The notes under the pieces: generated by a model
Told to the model about the DNA's origin: nothing
The model's input: only the letters and a program-made list of their open reading frames with translations
Databases searched by the model: none
Position numbers and translations under genes: made by a program
DNA from: Bacteroidales bacterium UBA6445
Lineage (GTDB): Bacteria > Bacteroidota > Bacteroidia > Bacteroidales > UBA932
DNA length: 19,894 nt
Direction: 5' to 3'
Assembly (NCBI GenBank): GCA_002439585.1
Contig: DJOF01000014.1
Coordinates: 1-19,894, forward strand
Shown: in pieces, positions 7,637 to 15,559 of the stretch
Position numbering within the stretch: position 1 is the stretch's first letter
Layout: each line of letters begins with the position of its first letter

Positions 7637-8935
7637 ATGACAGCTGCAGAACGAAAAGCCAAGATTGCTGAAATAACAGGAGGCAACTTTTTCAGCACAG
7701 ACGGAAAAGGCAAGCGAATAAGATATTGTGGAGAAGTAAAAACATTCATCGAATATGAGATTCCAATGGATCTCATCATTTATAATGTCGAGAACGGACG
7801 TATTGCAAGCCTCGTTAAATCTTATGAACGAGAACACAGCAGTCTTAATCCGGAAAAAGAAGAAGACGCAAAACAGATTGCGCAATTTCTGTATGATTCA
7901 AATGACATTGCCAACAAGAAGACGAAACGTAACATAGTAGCCAATGGACAACTTGAAACAGGAATCATCACTTGTGATGGCGTTCTTGTTGATGGAAACA
8001 GACGAGTATCACTGATGAGGCAGATTCTCTCCGACTCATCCTCTACTCCATCTGAAAAAGCCCGTTGCGAAAAGTTCCGTGCGATAGTTCTTCCAGAAGA
8101 TGCTGATAAGAAAGAGATTCTCCGCCTCGAAACGACATTTCAGATGGGAGCCGATGAAAAAGTAGGATATAATGCCATCGAAAAATACCTTCACGCCCAA
8201 GATTTAGCCGACCAAGGTTTCTCCACTGCTGACATATCCGAATTTATGAACCTTGATGGAGCCAACGAGGTAGCAAAACTCTTGGAAATAAAACAACTTA
8301 TTGACGATTACCTGGAGTACTTCGGCCTGGATGGGCTATATACCAGGCTGCCTAAAGGGTTCGAAGATGACTTGCAAAAACTCAACACGGCCATCCGCAA
8401 GATTAAGAACGGCAGCATAAGTTGGATTCCGACAACAAGACTTACAGCGGTAGAATACGACCTTAAATGCATATCATTCGACTATATAAGACTGAATGCT
8501 AAAAGCCCGGACGGATTCGAATTCCGTTCTATCGCATCAACCTCTAGTGCGAACTTTCTTGTCAATGAAGACATCTGGAATCAGTTTGTTAAATCCTGGC
8601 AAAATGCCACCAATGACATCACAGAGAAACCAATTGAAGTCGTCTTGAGTAAAGCAACTACTACAAACGAATCATCCAGACTGCTTGAGGCGCGTGACAA
8701 TGAATGGAGAACGAATGTGAAGGATAATCTTATGGAAGCATTCAATGATGCTCAGACGACACTCAACAACAAAAAAGAAAAAGAGAAGCCTGGAGTATTA
8801 TTCAAACGAGCGCTGAACGCACTGCAACAGATCGACCTTGATAGTTTGAGAACAGCTGTCGACAAATCCGATATTCTTAAATACATAGAGCAAGTAAAAA
8901 TAATCTGCGATAACGTTTTAAATAATGTCCAGTAA
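7637..8935 (+). CDS. ParB-like domain protein
   Basis: A 432-residue soluble protein with an N-terminal ParB/sulfiredoxin-like fold. Residues 103-112 (NGQLETGIIT) and the following DGVLVDGNRR (114-123) form the ParB-box: a substrate turn followed by an Asp-Gly-Asn-Arg-Arg loop that binds nucleotide (CTP or ATP) in the family. A helix rich in charged residues follows, then a mostly helical C-terminal half of unknown type, ending in a Lys/Glu-rich segment near 375-390. In chromosome-segregation ParB the domain is a CTP-dependent DNA clamp. In phage-defence and DNA-modification loci (for example DndB and DpdB) related folds act as ATPases or nucleases. Which applies here cannot be told. The start ATG is two bases after the previous stop. 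It is placed between the endonuclease-like gene and the SNF2 ATPase. Confidence 0.75.
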   Translation: MTAAERKAKIAEITGGNFFSTDGKGKRIRYCGEVKTFIEYEIPMDLIIYNVENGRIASLVKSYEREHSSLNPEKEEDAKQIAQFLYDSNDIANKKTKRNIVANGQLETGIITCDGVLVDGNRRVSLMRQILSDSSSTPSEKARCEKFRAIVLPEDADKKEILRLETTFQMGADEKVGYNAIEKYLHAQDLADQGFSTADISEFMNLDGANEVAKLLEIKQLIDDYLEYFGLDGLYTRLPKGFEDDLQKLNTAIRKIKNGSISWIPTTRLTAVEYDLKCISFDYIRLNAKSPDGFEFRSIASTSSANFLVNEDIWNQFVKSWQNATNDITEKPIEVVLSKATTTNESSRLLEARDNEWRTNVKDNLMEAFNDAQTTLNNKKEKEKPGVLFKRALNALQQIDLDSLRTAVDKSDILKYIEQVKIICDNVLNNVQ

Positions 8936-8938
8936 AAG

Positions 8939-10900
8939 ATGTCAAAACTCATTTTGTCAGCCATAGACAGCAATCATTACCGCATCACAGGTGCAGTTGA
9001 CGAATTGCGCGCCAACAAAAGAGCAAAATTACTGCTCAAATCAAAGTTCATACTCTCTCCTAAAGAAGAGCGACTCGAATTTGAATGTGAGCAGGGAATA
9101 GACTATGTTGCTGACATCTTGAAACTGGCTGCCAGTTATATCAATGCGGAACTGGAATACAACTCCGAGGCATCACAGGTACTTGCAGAATTCACCGAAC
9201 GAGAAGAAAACTTCAAAAAATTCTCCGAAACGGCAGCAAACATTAAAAAAAACAACTGCGACGCTTCAGATTTCAGATACTTCACCGACATCCTCGATAA
9301 AACGATGACAGCCAGACATCTCTATCCTCTTCAGTTGCTGTCTACATATCACCTTGCGTTTTCTCAAAACGGATGCAATTTCTCTGTGCCTGGTGCAGGA
9401 AAAACAAGCATAGTTTATGGAGCCTACTCATATCTTAAAAATCAGAATAAAGACCAATCAAAGCACGTTGATCATATCGTTATTATAGGCCCATTAAGCT
9501 CATTCGGGCCATGGGAGAATGAATACGAAGAATGCTTTGGCATAAAAGCGGAAAGCCAAAGGCTGACATCAAATTTAAGTAAAGAACAGAAGAAACAGTA
9601 TTTCTTTGAGTCCCCAAAAGAACTGACTTTAATTTCCTATGTCTCCGTTGTCAGTGTCAAGGAAGAACTTATTCATTTCCTGCGTCACCATAAGACTATG
9701 GTAGTCCTTGATGAAGCCCATAAAATAAAAAACACTTCTGGAGGAATTACAGCTTCATCAATTATGGAATTGGCGAAGAACTGTACTTCGCGTGTTGTAT
9801 TGACAGGAACACCGGCTCCAAATGGATATGAGGATTTATATAACCTTTTTCACTTTATCTGGCCACAAAACGATGTCATACAATACACCATTGGACAATT
9901 ACGCGAAATGTCAAAATCATCGTCAGGACAAGATAGCAGAATCATAAAGATGATGGAAAATGTCAATCCATACTTTATCAGAATAAGGAAAAGCGATCTT
10001 GGTTTACCTCCAGTGATAGAGCATCCTCCAATTAGAGTACCAATGGAGGACTCTCAACGCCGTATATATGATTTCATTGAACAAAATTTTGTTGAAGAGG
10101 TCAATCATCCCTCGAACTCCGGAATACATAGACTTCTTGTAAAAGCGAAAATGATTCGTTTACAACAAGCTGCGACGAATCCTGCGCTTTTGTATATGCC
10201 GCTCTCCTCATTTTCAGAAGAAGCCTCAGAAGACTTGTCCATAATTGATGACAATTCCATCATGAGAGAGATAATGACATATTACGATGACATTGTTCCA
10301 GCAAAATTCGAAGAATGTCTAAAACTTGTTCGCGAAATTATTGATTCAGGAGAAAAAGTTGTCATCTGGACTATTTTCATAAAGAATATAGAAGCATTGT
10401 CCAAGTACTTGGATGCGAACGGAATACAGTGCAGGACTCTGTATGGAGCAACACCTGTAGCGGATGCCACTATGGATGATGAAGCCTACAGCCAGACACG
10501 AGAAGGGATTGTCAAGGAATTTCACAACCCAGAAAGCGCATTTAAAGTAATAATCGCGAATCCCTTTGCTGTAGCCGAGTCAATATCCCTGCACAAAGCT
10601 TGTCATAACGCCATATACCTAGAACGCTCTTTTAACTGTGCACACTATCTGCAGTCGAAAGACAGAATCCACAGATACGGTCTGGCAGCCGGAACAATAA
10701 CAAATTACTATTATATCCTGTCCGCAGATTCAATTGACGAGACTATCCATACCAGATTGGCGTTAAAAGAACAAAGGATGCTAGAAATCATTGAGCAGAT
10801 GCCTATCCCTCTCTTTGCCAATGTTACAGACGAGGGCGATGATGACATTAAAGCTATAATGAATGATTATGTTAACCGAACAGTTAGAAAAGAAATCTAA
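8939..10900 (+). CDS. SNF2-family DNA translocase (helicase superfamily 2)
   Basis: A 653-residue ATP-dependent dsDNA translocase of the SNF2/Swi2 class. Walker A is SVPGAGKTS (149-157), with the lysine at 155. Walker B is VVLDEAHKIKN (DEAH at 258-261). Motif III is LTGTPAPNG (288-296), and the motif VI region is QSKDRIHRYG at about 572-581. The N-terminal 120 residues have no recognised domain and may contact partners or DNA. SNF2 proteins move along double-stranded DNA without fully unwinding it; in defence systems they drive nucleases or remodel bound proteins. It starts three bases after the ParB-like gene and its 3' end overlaps the next gene by 38 bases. This translational overlap suggests the two products are made in fixed ratio. 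All catalytic motifs look intact. Confidence 0.88.
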   Translation: MSKLILSAIDSNHYRITGAVDELRANKRAKLLLKSKFILSPKEERLEFECEQGIDYVADILKLAASYINAELEYNSEASQVLAEFTEREENFKKFSETAANIKKNNCDASDFRYFTDILDKTMTARHLYPLQLLSTYHLAFSQNGCNFSVPGAGKTSIVYGAYSYLKNQNKDQSKHVDHIVIIGPLSSFGPWENEYEECFGIKAESQRLTSNLSKEQKKQYFFESPKELTLISYVSVVSVKEELIHFLRHHKTMVVLDEAHKIKNTSGGITASSIMELAKNCTSRVVLTGTPAPNGYEDLYNLFHFIWPQNDVIQYTIGQLREMSKSSSGQDSRIIKMMENVNPYFIRIRKSDLGLPPVIEHPPIRVPMEDSQRRIYDFIEQNFVEEVNHPSNSGIHRLLVKAKMIRLQQAATNPALLYMPLSSFSEEASEDLSIIDDNSIMREIMTYYDDIVPAKFEECLKLVREIIDSGEKVVIWTIFIKNIEALSKYLDANGIQCRTLYGATPVADATMDDEAYSQTREGIVKEFHNPESAFKVIIANPFAVAESISLHKACHNAIYLERSFNCAHYLQSKDRIHRYGLAAGTITNYYYILSADSIDETIHTRLALKEQRMLEIIEQMPIPLFANVTDEGDDDIKAIMNDYVNRTVRKEI

Positions 10901-12116
10901 AATCGGGACGATAGAGAGCATCACATATATCGCCCACTGGTTATCTAAAGGAATAGACACCATAGATGACATGGTCAAATGCGTCCAAGGGCAACCGAAT
11001 ATAAAGATTTCAGAAGTTAAGCCGATTCTGGGGCTGTTCGAAATAATGTCCTTGATTAAGTTCAATGACTCGACAATTCTATGCAGCGATACTCTCACCT
11101 CCAACGCCTTGAGTTCCAAGAAGTTTTTGGAATGGTTTACACCGAAATATGTGGATTTTGTAATAAAGCATAATTTCATAAGCCTTGACGGAATATCCTA
11201 TAGCATTGCGAAGAACAAATATATACTCTCCCCTACCGCAATAAATCCGAGGAAACACGCCTGTTATAGAAATCTACTCATTGATCTCGGAATCATTGAG
11301 TATTGCCCTGATGGCGGTTATCAGATTAACCAGCTACTTGATCAGGCAATTCTGAAAGTAAGAGACAAGAAAATATCTGAGGAAGACCTACTTGACAATC
11401 TTGAGCGACAGAAAGAACAAGGAAAGGAAGGCGAGGAGTTTGCACTCGCCTATGAAAGAAGCAGAATTACCAATACCACCTTACGATGCAAAATTGAACG
11501 AATTTCTATCCTTGATGCTTCCGCAGGCTTTGATATTGTTTCTTTCAACGATAATAATTCCAAAACGTTCGATAGATTCATAGAAGTAAAGACATTCGTT
11601 GGCAAACCACATTTTTACTGGTCAAAGAACGAAATAGAAAAAGCGCGTCTGATGGGCGATGCATATTTCATATACCTTATTGATTTCCAGAAAATAGGCC
11701 ATAAAGGATATACGCCTCAATGCATATCAAATCCGATAAAGAACATTATTCAAACAACAGAATGGATGAAGACATCTCAAGACTTTCTTGTTGAGCATAT
11801 TGACGTTGACGAATATTCAAAGCAAACACACCTGTCCATGCACCTTCAGGATGGAGATAATTCTCAAGAAGAATTAGATACATATTTGAGCAGTGTATCT
11901 GTAGTACAATCATTTGTTGACACGGCTATTCGCCTTGGAATAGATTCGATTCACGCTTTAGAAACAATACTCAGTCGAGTCAATGATGAGAATAACGGAA
12001 TATACAGAGGCTGTCTCGCAAAACTTAGAGATGCTGCAAACTATACTAAAACTAACGTTGGTACAACTATCTTGGGCAAATTAATACAACCTCATAACAC
12101 CTCAAAACTATGGTAA
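10863..12116 (+). CDS. DUF3883 domain protein, probable nuclease subunit
   Basis: A 417-residue protein with a C-terminal-middle DUF3883 domain. The key pattern is GFDIVS (222-227) followed by FIEVKT (239-244), the D...ExK core of a PD-(D/E)XK nuclease: Asp224, Glu241 and Lys243. The WSKNEIEKARLMGDAYFIYLI block after it is also typical. Residues 1-180 are a separate region, perhaps a winged-helix or partner-binding part. DUF3883 domains are often found in restriction and defence proteins, so a DNA-cleaving role coupled to the SNF2 translocase is likely. The gene overlaps the SNF2 gene by 38 bases; ATG at 10869 is an alternative start. It is the last gene of the packed operon, and its stop overlaps the start of a lipoprotein gene by seven bases. 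Confidence 0.8.
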   Translation: MIMLTEQLEKKSKIGTIESITYIAHWLSKGIDTIDDMVKCVQGQPNIKISEVKPILGLFEIMSLIKFNDSTILCSDTLTSNALSSKKFLEWFTPKYVDFVIKHNFISLDGISYSIAKNKYILSPTAINPRKHACYRNLLIDLGIIEYCPDGGYQINQLLDQAILKVRDKKISEEDLLDNLERQKEQGKEGEEFALAYERSRITNTTLRCKIERISILDASAGFDIVSFNDNNSKTFDRFIEVKTFVGKPHFYWSKNEIEKARLMGDAYFIYLIDFQKIGHKGYTPQCISNPIKNIIQTTEWMKTSQDFLVEHIDVDEYSKQTHLSMHLQDGDNSQEELDTYLSSVSVVQSFVDTAIRLGIDSIHALETILSRVNDENNGIYRGCLAKLRDAANYTKTNVGTTILGKLIQPHNTSKLW

Positions 12117-12565
12117 CATTCAAAAAATTATTAAGGAATGCCGTGGCGATAGCCATAGGTTCTCTGTCCCTTTTATCTTGTTCTAAAGATGAAAACGGTT
12201 CTGTTGGAAGCGATGCTGACAGGTTTGTCGGCGCATACTCAATCAGTGTCACAGAACAAGTCGTTTGGGGAAGCGATTCAGGAACTCTCACAGACACGGG
12301 AGTCCTGACAATAACCAAAGTATCAGACACCCAAGTTCGTGCCACAGGCTTCATTAACGACATAGGAGAAGTTGCGAACTCCGCCATCTACTTCGAGTCG
12401 ATAAAAGCCTCCGATTCGGCAGGATATATGACCACGACGTTCGGTCCGGCAACTCTATCCGACAATGTATTGACAATGACAGCAACATCAAATGGAAAAC
12501 TGGCAAGCAACGGAGTTCTTTATCCGTTCCGCAGCACTCAACAGATAACTGGAATCAAGCATTAA
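12110..12565 (+). CDS. Small lipoprotein of unknown function
   Basis: A 151-residue exported lipoprotein. The signal peptide has FKKLLRN at the front, a hydrophobic segment and a lipobox (LLSC) with Cys24; SKDEN after the cysteine suggests surface or outer-membrane placement. The mature part is rich in Thr, Ser and short beta strands (VLTITKVSDTQVRATGF, VLTMTATSNG), like a small beta-barrel or lipocalin-like binding fold, but no family is certain. The ATG overlaps the last seven bases of the DUF3883 nuclease gene, so it is probably on the same mRNA. A surface lipoprotein coupled to a nuclease is unusual; either it is an accessory part of the system or a neighbouring gene caught in the same transcript. 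Confidence 0.72.
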   Translation: MVTFKKLLRNAVAIAIGSLSLLSCSKDENGSVGSDADRFVGAYSISVTEQVVWGSDSGTLTDTGVLTITKVSDTQVRATGFINDIGEVANSAIYFESIKASDSAGYMTTTFGPATLSDNVLTMTATSNGKLASNGVLYPFRSTQQITGIKH

Positions 12566-12585
12566 AACAACTAAATACCAACGAT

Positions 12586-13125
12586 ATGACTCCATCAAAG
12601 CCTGAATCTCAACATCTTTCATTTAAAGGAGTCCCAATTGACGGAACTCTTAAAGCATATATTGATGCTATGAAATCAGCCGGTTTCACATACATGACTA
12701 CCCAAGACGGCATCGCACTTCTAAAAGGAGATTTTGCCGGCTATAATGGCTGTATCATTGGTGTTTCAACTCTTAAGAAGATGGATCTTGTCAGTGCTGT
12801 TGGTGTAATATTCCCGGAACTGGACACTTGGTCAGGGCTGTACGATAACTATATATTCCTGAAGGATATGCTTACCAAGAAATACGGCAAACCGTCAGAT
12901 GAAGTCGAGCGGTTTGATTCATACTCGGAGCCGCGTGATGATGGTTCCAGAATGACTCAAGTATGGCTTGACAAATGTAAATACTACACAATATTTTCCA
13001 CCCCTAAAGGCAACATTGAACTATCTATCGAACATAATAACGTTACGAGCTGTTTCGTCCTTCTAAAATATTACGACAAAATCAATACAAATGCCATTCA
13101 AGAAGATGCTATGAACGACCTTTAA
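12586..13125 (+). CDS. Conserved Bacteroidales protein, no signal peptide
   Basis: A 179-residue protein that I recall as a common Bacteroidales type: HLSFKGVPIDGTLKAY near the start, ALLKGDFAGYNGC in the middle, and SIEHNNVTSCFVLLKYYDKIN near the end. Relatives usually carry an export signal peptide before the HLSFKGVPIDG part. Here the start is MTPSKPESQ, with no hydrophobic segment, so it should stay in the cytoplasm unless a start lies further upstream. No function is known to me. It follows the lipoprotein gene by 20 bases, and its stop (13123-13125) overlaps the stop of the oppositely directed invertase gene by three to four bases. A strong hairpin terminator follows at 13133-13171. Confidence 0.65.
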   Translation: MTPSKPESQHLSFKGVPIDGTLKAYIDAMKSAGFTYMTTQDGIALLKGDFAGYNGCIIGVSTLKKMDLVSAVGVIFPELDTWSGLYDNYIFLKDMLTKKYGKPSDEVERFDSYSEPRDDGSRMTQVWLDKCKYYTIFSTPKGNIELSIEHNNVTSCFVLLKYYDKINTNAIQEDAMNDL

Positions 13126-13766
13126 CATTCATTGAAAAGCCCCGATGTTAAAGCCGCATCGGGGCTTTTCATATACCTGTCAATAAAGCGAACCAATGTA
13201 TTTTTACTTACCCTACAGACTCTTGCAATTTGAATTTGAGAAACGCCGTTTTTACGCATCTCTCGGATTAATTTCATCTTGCCAAACAACTTATGCTTCT
13301 CCAAGGAGGTAAGGCTTCCTTTAGGCCTCCCAAGAGACACCCCGTCCGCTCTCCTTTTCGCCAAAGCCTCTTTCGTCCTCTGGCTGATCAGGTGCCTCTC
13401 AATCTCCGCAGACAATCCGAAAGCGAAAGCCAACACCTTACTCTGAATGTCATCTCCAAGGCGATAGTTATCTTTTATCGTCCAGACCTTGCACTCCTTC
13501 ATCATACAGATATTAAGAATCTCCATAATCATAAATAAACTTCGCCCCAGTCTTGATAGCTCCGCACAGATGATCAAGTCATCTTTTTTCACTCGCCTAA
13601 GAAGCACACCCAGCTGCCTTTTCTTGTAAGCCTTAGTCCCGCTGATCGTTTCTTCAATCCAGCCGTCAATGGAAATATCATTCTTCTTGCAGAAATTATT
13701 GATCTCGAACCGCTGGTTCTCAACATTCTGCTTGTCGCTGCTGACCCTAATGTAACCGTAAATCAT
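13122..13766 (-). CDS. Serine site-specific invertase, Mpi/Hin-type
   Basis: A 214-residue serine recombinase. The start is ATG at 13766 (MIYGYIRVSS), which matches known homologues; the longer frame from 13811 adds 15 unlike residues. The catalytic serine is Ser9 in YIRVSS, and the arginine-rich active-site segment is ELSRLGRS. EIERHLISQRTKEAL and GRPKGS follow, then a C-terminal helix-turn-helix (VSQIQIARVCRVSKNTLVRFI) that binds the crossover site. It closely resembles the Bacteroides fragilis invertase Mpi, which flips several promoters that control surface polysaccharide. Here it lies between the defence operon and the fimbrial locus, so invertible promoters of either are possible. Its last 15 residues (KSPDAALTSGLFNEC) are encoded by the terminator hairpin, so the original end may be extended. 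Confidence 0.9.
   Translation of the reverse strand: MIYGYIRVSSDKQNVENQRFEINNFCKKNDISIDGWIEETISGTKAYKKRQLGVLLRRVKKDDLIICAELSRLGRSLFMIMEILNICMMKECKVWTIKDNYRLGDDIQSKVLAFAFGLSAEIERHLISQRTKEALAKRRADGVSLGRPKGSLTSLEKHKLFGKMKLIREMRKNGVSQIQIARVCRVSKNTLVRFIDRYMKSPDAALTSGLFNEC
13133..13171. terminator. Strong hairpin terminator shared by convergent genes
   Basis: TGAAAAGCCCCGATG pairs perfectly with CATCGGGGCTTTTCA (15-base stem, nine-base loop). It ends the rightward 12586-13125 gene and carries T's on the right arm. It also lies inside the 3' coding end of the leftward invertase gene. Confidence 0.85.
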
Positions 13767-14179
13767 AATCAAAAAGCAATGTCGGAAAAAAGCGAGTGGC
13801 CTCACAAGCATTAAGGACTGACGGTCAAAGCCGGTCCTCAGCCGTTGAAATAACGAAAAAGCATTCTGTCAAATTCCCGAATCAATTCCGCCATTTTTAC
13901 AAATCATCTTCGAAACAGATTGATTTACAAAGAATGTACTATCTTTGAACAAAATATACATTGACTTGTCATTATTTGATACCATGGTGCTCAAAATGTA
14001 GCTCGATGGAATCCAAGTCAATTCTGTTTTCTAGAACTGCCGTATATTCTTCAACTTTAATTATATAAAACTTGCTAAAAATAACTTGTTTGAGCATTTA
14101 AAGTATTGTTTATAATAAAAAAAGTATTCAATTTTGCAAAAAAGTTAGAATCAGATCATAACTTAAATATTAAAGAAAA
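13767..14179. promoter_or_regulatory. Regulatory region between invertase and fimbrial locus
   Basis: A 413-base AT-rich stretch with no gene. It holds a good promoter box (13940-13947) and two short inverted-repeat pairs: ATTGACTTG/CAAGTCAAT at 13960-13968 and 14014-14022, and TGCTCAAA/TTTGAGCA at 13988-13995 and 14089-14096. These could be regulator or recombinase sites, but each is short enough to occur by chance. Confidence 0.4.
13940..13947 (+). promoter_or_regulatory. Probable promoter (-7 box) for the fimbrial locus
   Basis: TATCTTTG matches the Bacteroides -7 consensus TAnnTTTG, with TTTG-like sequence (ATTGA) about 17-18 bases upstream. Transcription would start near 13955 and leave a leader of some 230 bases before the DUF3575 gene. 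The spacing to the -33 element is slightly short. Confidence 0.45.
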
Positions 14180-15559
14180 GTGCGTGCATGTTGTATCGTA
14201 TGTACCATATCGCGACTGTTGGTTCAGCGGACTTTAGATTTTCAGGGACCTCTCTTACCCCCCCCCACGAGGAGGAGAACTGTCGCTATCAAGCGAAAAT
14301 TAAAATTGGTTTTGCCCATTTTAATATTCGTTCTCACTAACTTATTCTTTCCCAGCATTTCACATGCTCAGCAAGACAGTTCTTATTTCACAATAGATTT
14401 CCGAGTAAACAGATCCACTCTAGACACCTCTTATATGAATACAGGCAGACGTCTGCGTGAGCTGTCTGATAGTATAAGTTCGATCGGATTAGCGCGGATC
14501 GAAAGAGTGAAACTTATCTCATATTCTTCTCCAGAAGGACCAGCGGCAAACAATGCTCGTCTATCTCAGAAACGTGCCGCAACGATCGGTCGGTACTTGA
14601 TCTCGGCTTATCCGCAACTCGATGGACGCCTGAGCATAAAAGCTGACGGAGAGTCGTGGCATCTCTTCAGGGACAGAGTTCTTACAGAAAGCACGCTGAC
14701 GCAGACGCAGAGAGATAGGCTTCTAGAGATTATCGATTCACCTGTTTCGGCTGACAGAAAAAAGGCCCTCATAGAGTCATGGTCACCAGAATTGTGGCGT
14801 CGGTGCATACGGGAATGGTTTCCGTATATGAGGCGCTCGGTTGTCAGGATTGATTATTTGCGCCTGGGACCTGTAGCACCATTGCACATAATGTCAGACA
14901 TCGCATCTTCTCCAATAATGTCAGACTTTGTATCGGCTTCAACAGGTGGCCTTGCACCGCGCACGCAAGAAATTCAGAGGCAAGAGCCGTCGTGGGGAGA
15001 CAAATTGTGGAGTCGCCGCACTATCCTGGCTCTCAAGACCAATATGCTCTATGATGCGGTGACGGCACTGAACTTCGAGTTGGAAGTACCGCTCGGCGAT
15101 AATTTTTCCTTGGCTGTAGAAGATGTGTGTCCGTGGTGGAATCTGGGCACAAACGGCAACAAATATTGCTTTCAGATTTGGGAGATGGGCGTCGAACCGC
15201 GTTGGTGGTTCTTAAAGACCAGTAGTCGGGATCGCCTCTCTGGACATTTTCTCGGACTCTATGGGATGTCCGGCAAATATGACTTGCAGTGGGACAAGGC
15301 TCTGTGCTATCAAGGAGAGTTATGGTCTGCCGGTGCCACATATGGCTATGTGCTGCCTCTTTCCAAATGGTGTAACCTTGAGTTGTCTGCTTCGCTTGGC
15401 TATCTGCGCAGCGACTATCGGCATTACGAGCCGGGGGCTGCTTACGAGCATCTATACCGTGACCCAGCCCGGACAGGAGTGTTTTCTTATTTCGGGCCGA
15501 CAAAACTCAAGATCTCGCTAATGATACCTATAACCGTACGAAGGAGGGCAGAACGATGA
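14180..15559 (+). CDS. DUF3575 outer-membrane protein of a fimbrial locus, start uncertain
   Basis: An envelope protein of about 425-459 residues. A signal peptide is visible (KRKLKLVLPILIF ... SISHAQ), followed by an OmpA-like N-terminal domain (FRVNRSTLD, SYSSPEGPAANNARLSQKRAATIGRYL) and a C-terminal DUF3575 domain (LALKTNMLYDAVTALNFELEVPLGDN, then EMGVEPRWWF). DUF3575 proteins sit beside Mfa/Fim-type fimbrillin genes in Bacteroidales and are thought to support assembly of the surface fibre. The frame is open from GTG at 14180, but residues 1-40 are unlike a signal peptide and include a nine-C run (14258-14266). A Shine-Dalgarno-like AGGAGG (14270-14275) is followed at the right distance by GTC (14282), not by ATG or GTG. 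Loss of one C would instead put ATG at 14188 in frame. Its stop overlaps the next start by four bases. Confidence 0.75.
   Translation: MRACCIVCTISRLLVQRTLDFQGPLLPPPTRRRTVAIKRKLKLVLPILIFVLTNLFFPSISHAQQDSSYFTIDFRVNRSTLDTSYMNTGRRLRELSDSISSIGLARIERVKLISYSSPEGPAANNARLSQKRAATIGRYLISAYPQLDGRLSIKADGESWHLFRDRVLTESTLTQTQRDRLLEIIDSPVSADRKKALIESWSPELWRRCIREWFPYMRRSVVRIDYLRLGPVAPLHIMSDIASSPIMSDFVSASTGGLAPRTQEIQRQEPSWGDKLWSRRTILALKTNMLYDAVTALNFELEVPLGDNFSLAVEDVCPWWNLGTNGNKYCFQIWEMGVEPRWWFLKTSSRDRLSGHFLGLYGMSGKYDLQWDKALCYQGELWSAGATYGYVLPLSKWCNLELSASLGYLRSDYRHYEPGAAYEHLYRDPARTGVFSYFGPTKLKISLMIPITVRRRAER
14258..14266. repeat. Nine-C homopolymer tract in the start region of the DUF3575 gene
   Basis: Nine consecutive C between the candidate starts and the signal peptide. 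Changes in tract length would alter which upstream start is in frame with the signal peptide; eight C would join ATG 14188 to it. Confidence 0.8.

Noticed and set aside
8939..10900. SNF2 protein as a DISARM or type I restriction helicase
   Set aside because: No DUF1998 protein, HsdS or HsdM gene is present in the operon, and the motor has SNF2-type motifs.
11562..11572. AAAACGTTCG, close to a remembered invertase repeat (ARACGTWCGT)
   Set aside because: It lacks the last matching base, lies inside coding sequence for the DUF3883 nuclease and has no inverted partner nearby.
13812..14179. CRISPR array or tandem repeats in the long gap
   Set aside because: No unit of 20 or more bases recurs; only 8-9 base inverted pairs were found.
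15033..15503. Leftward 156-residue frame opposite the DUF3575 gene
   Set aside because: The rightward frame carries the conserved DUF3575 domain, so this one is antisense only.
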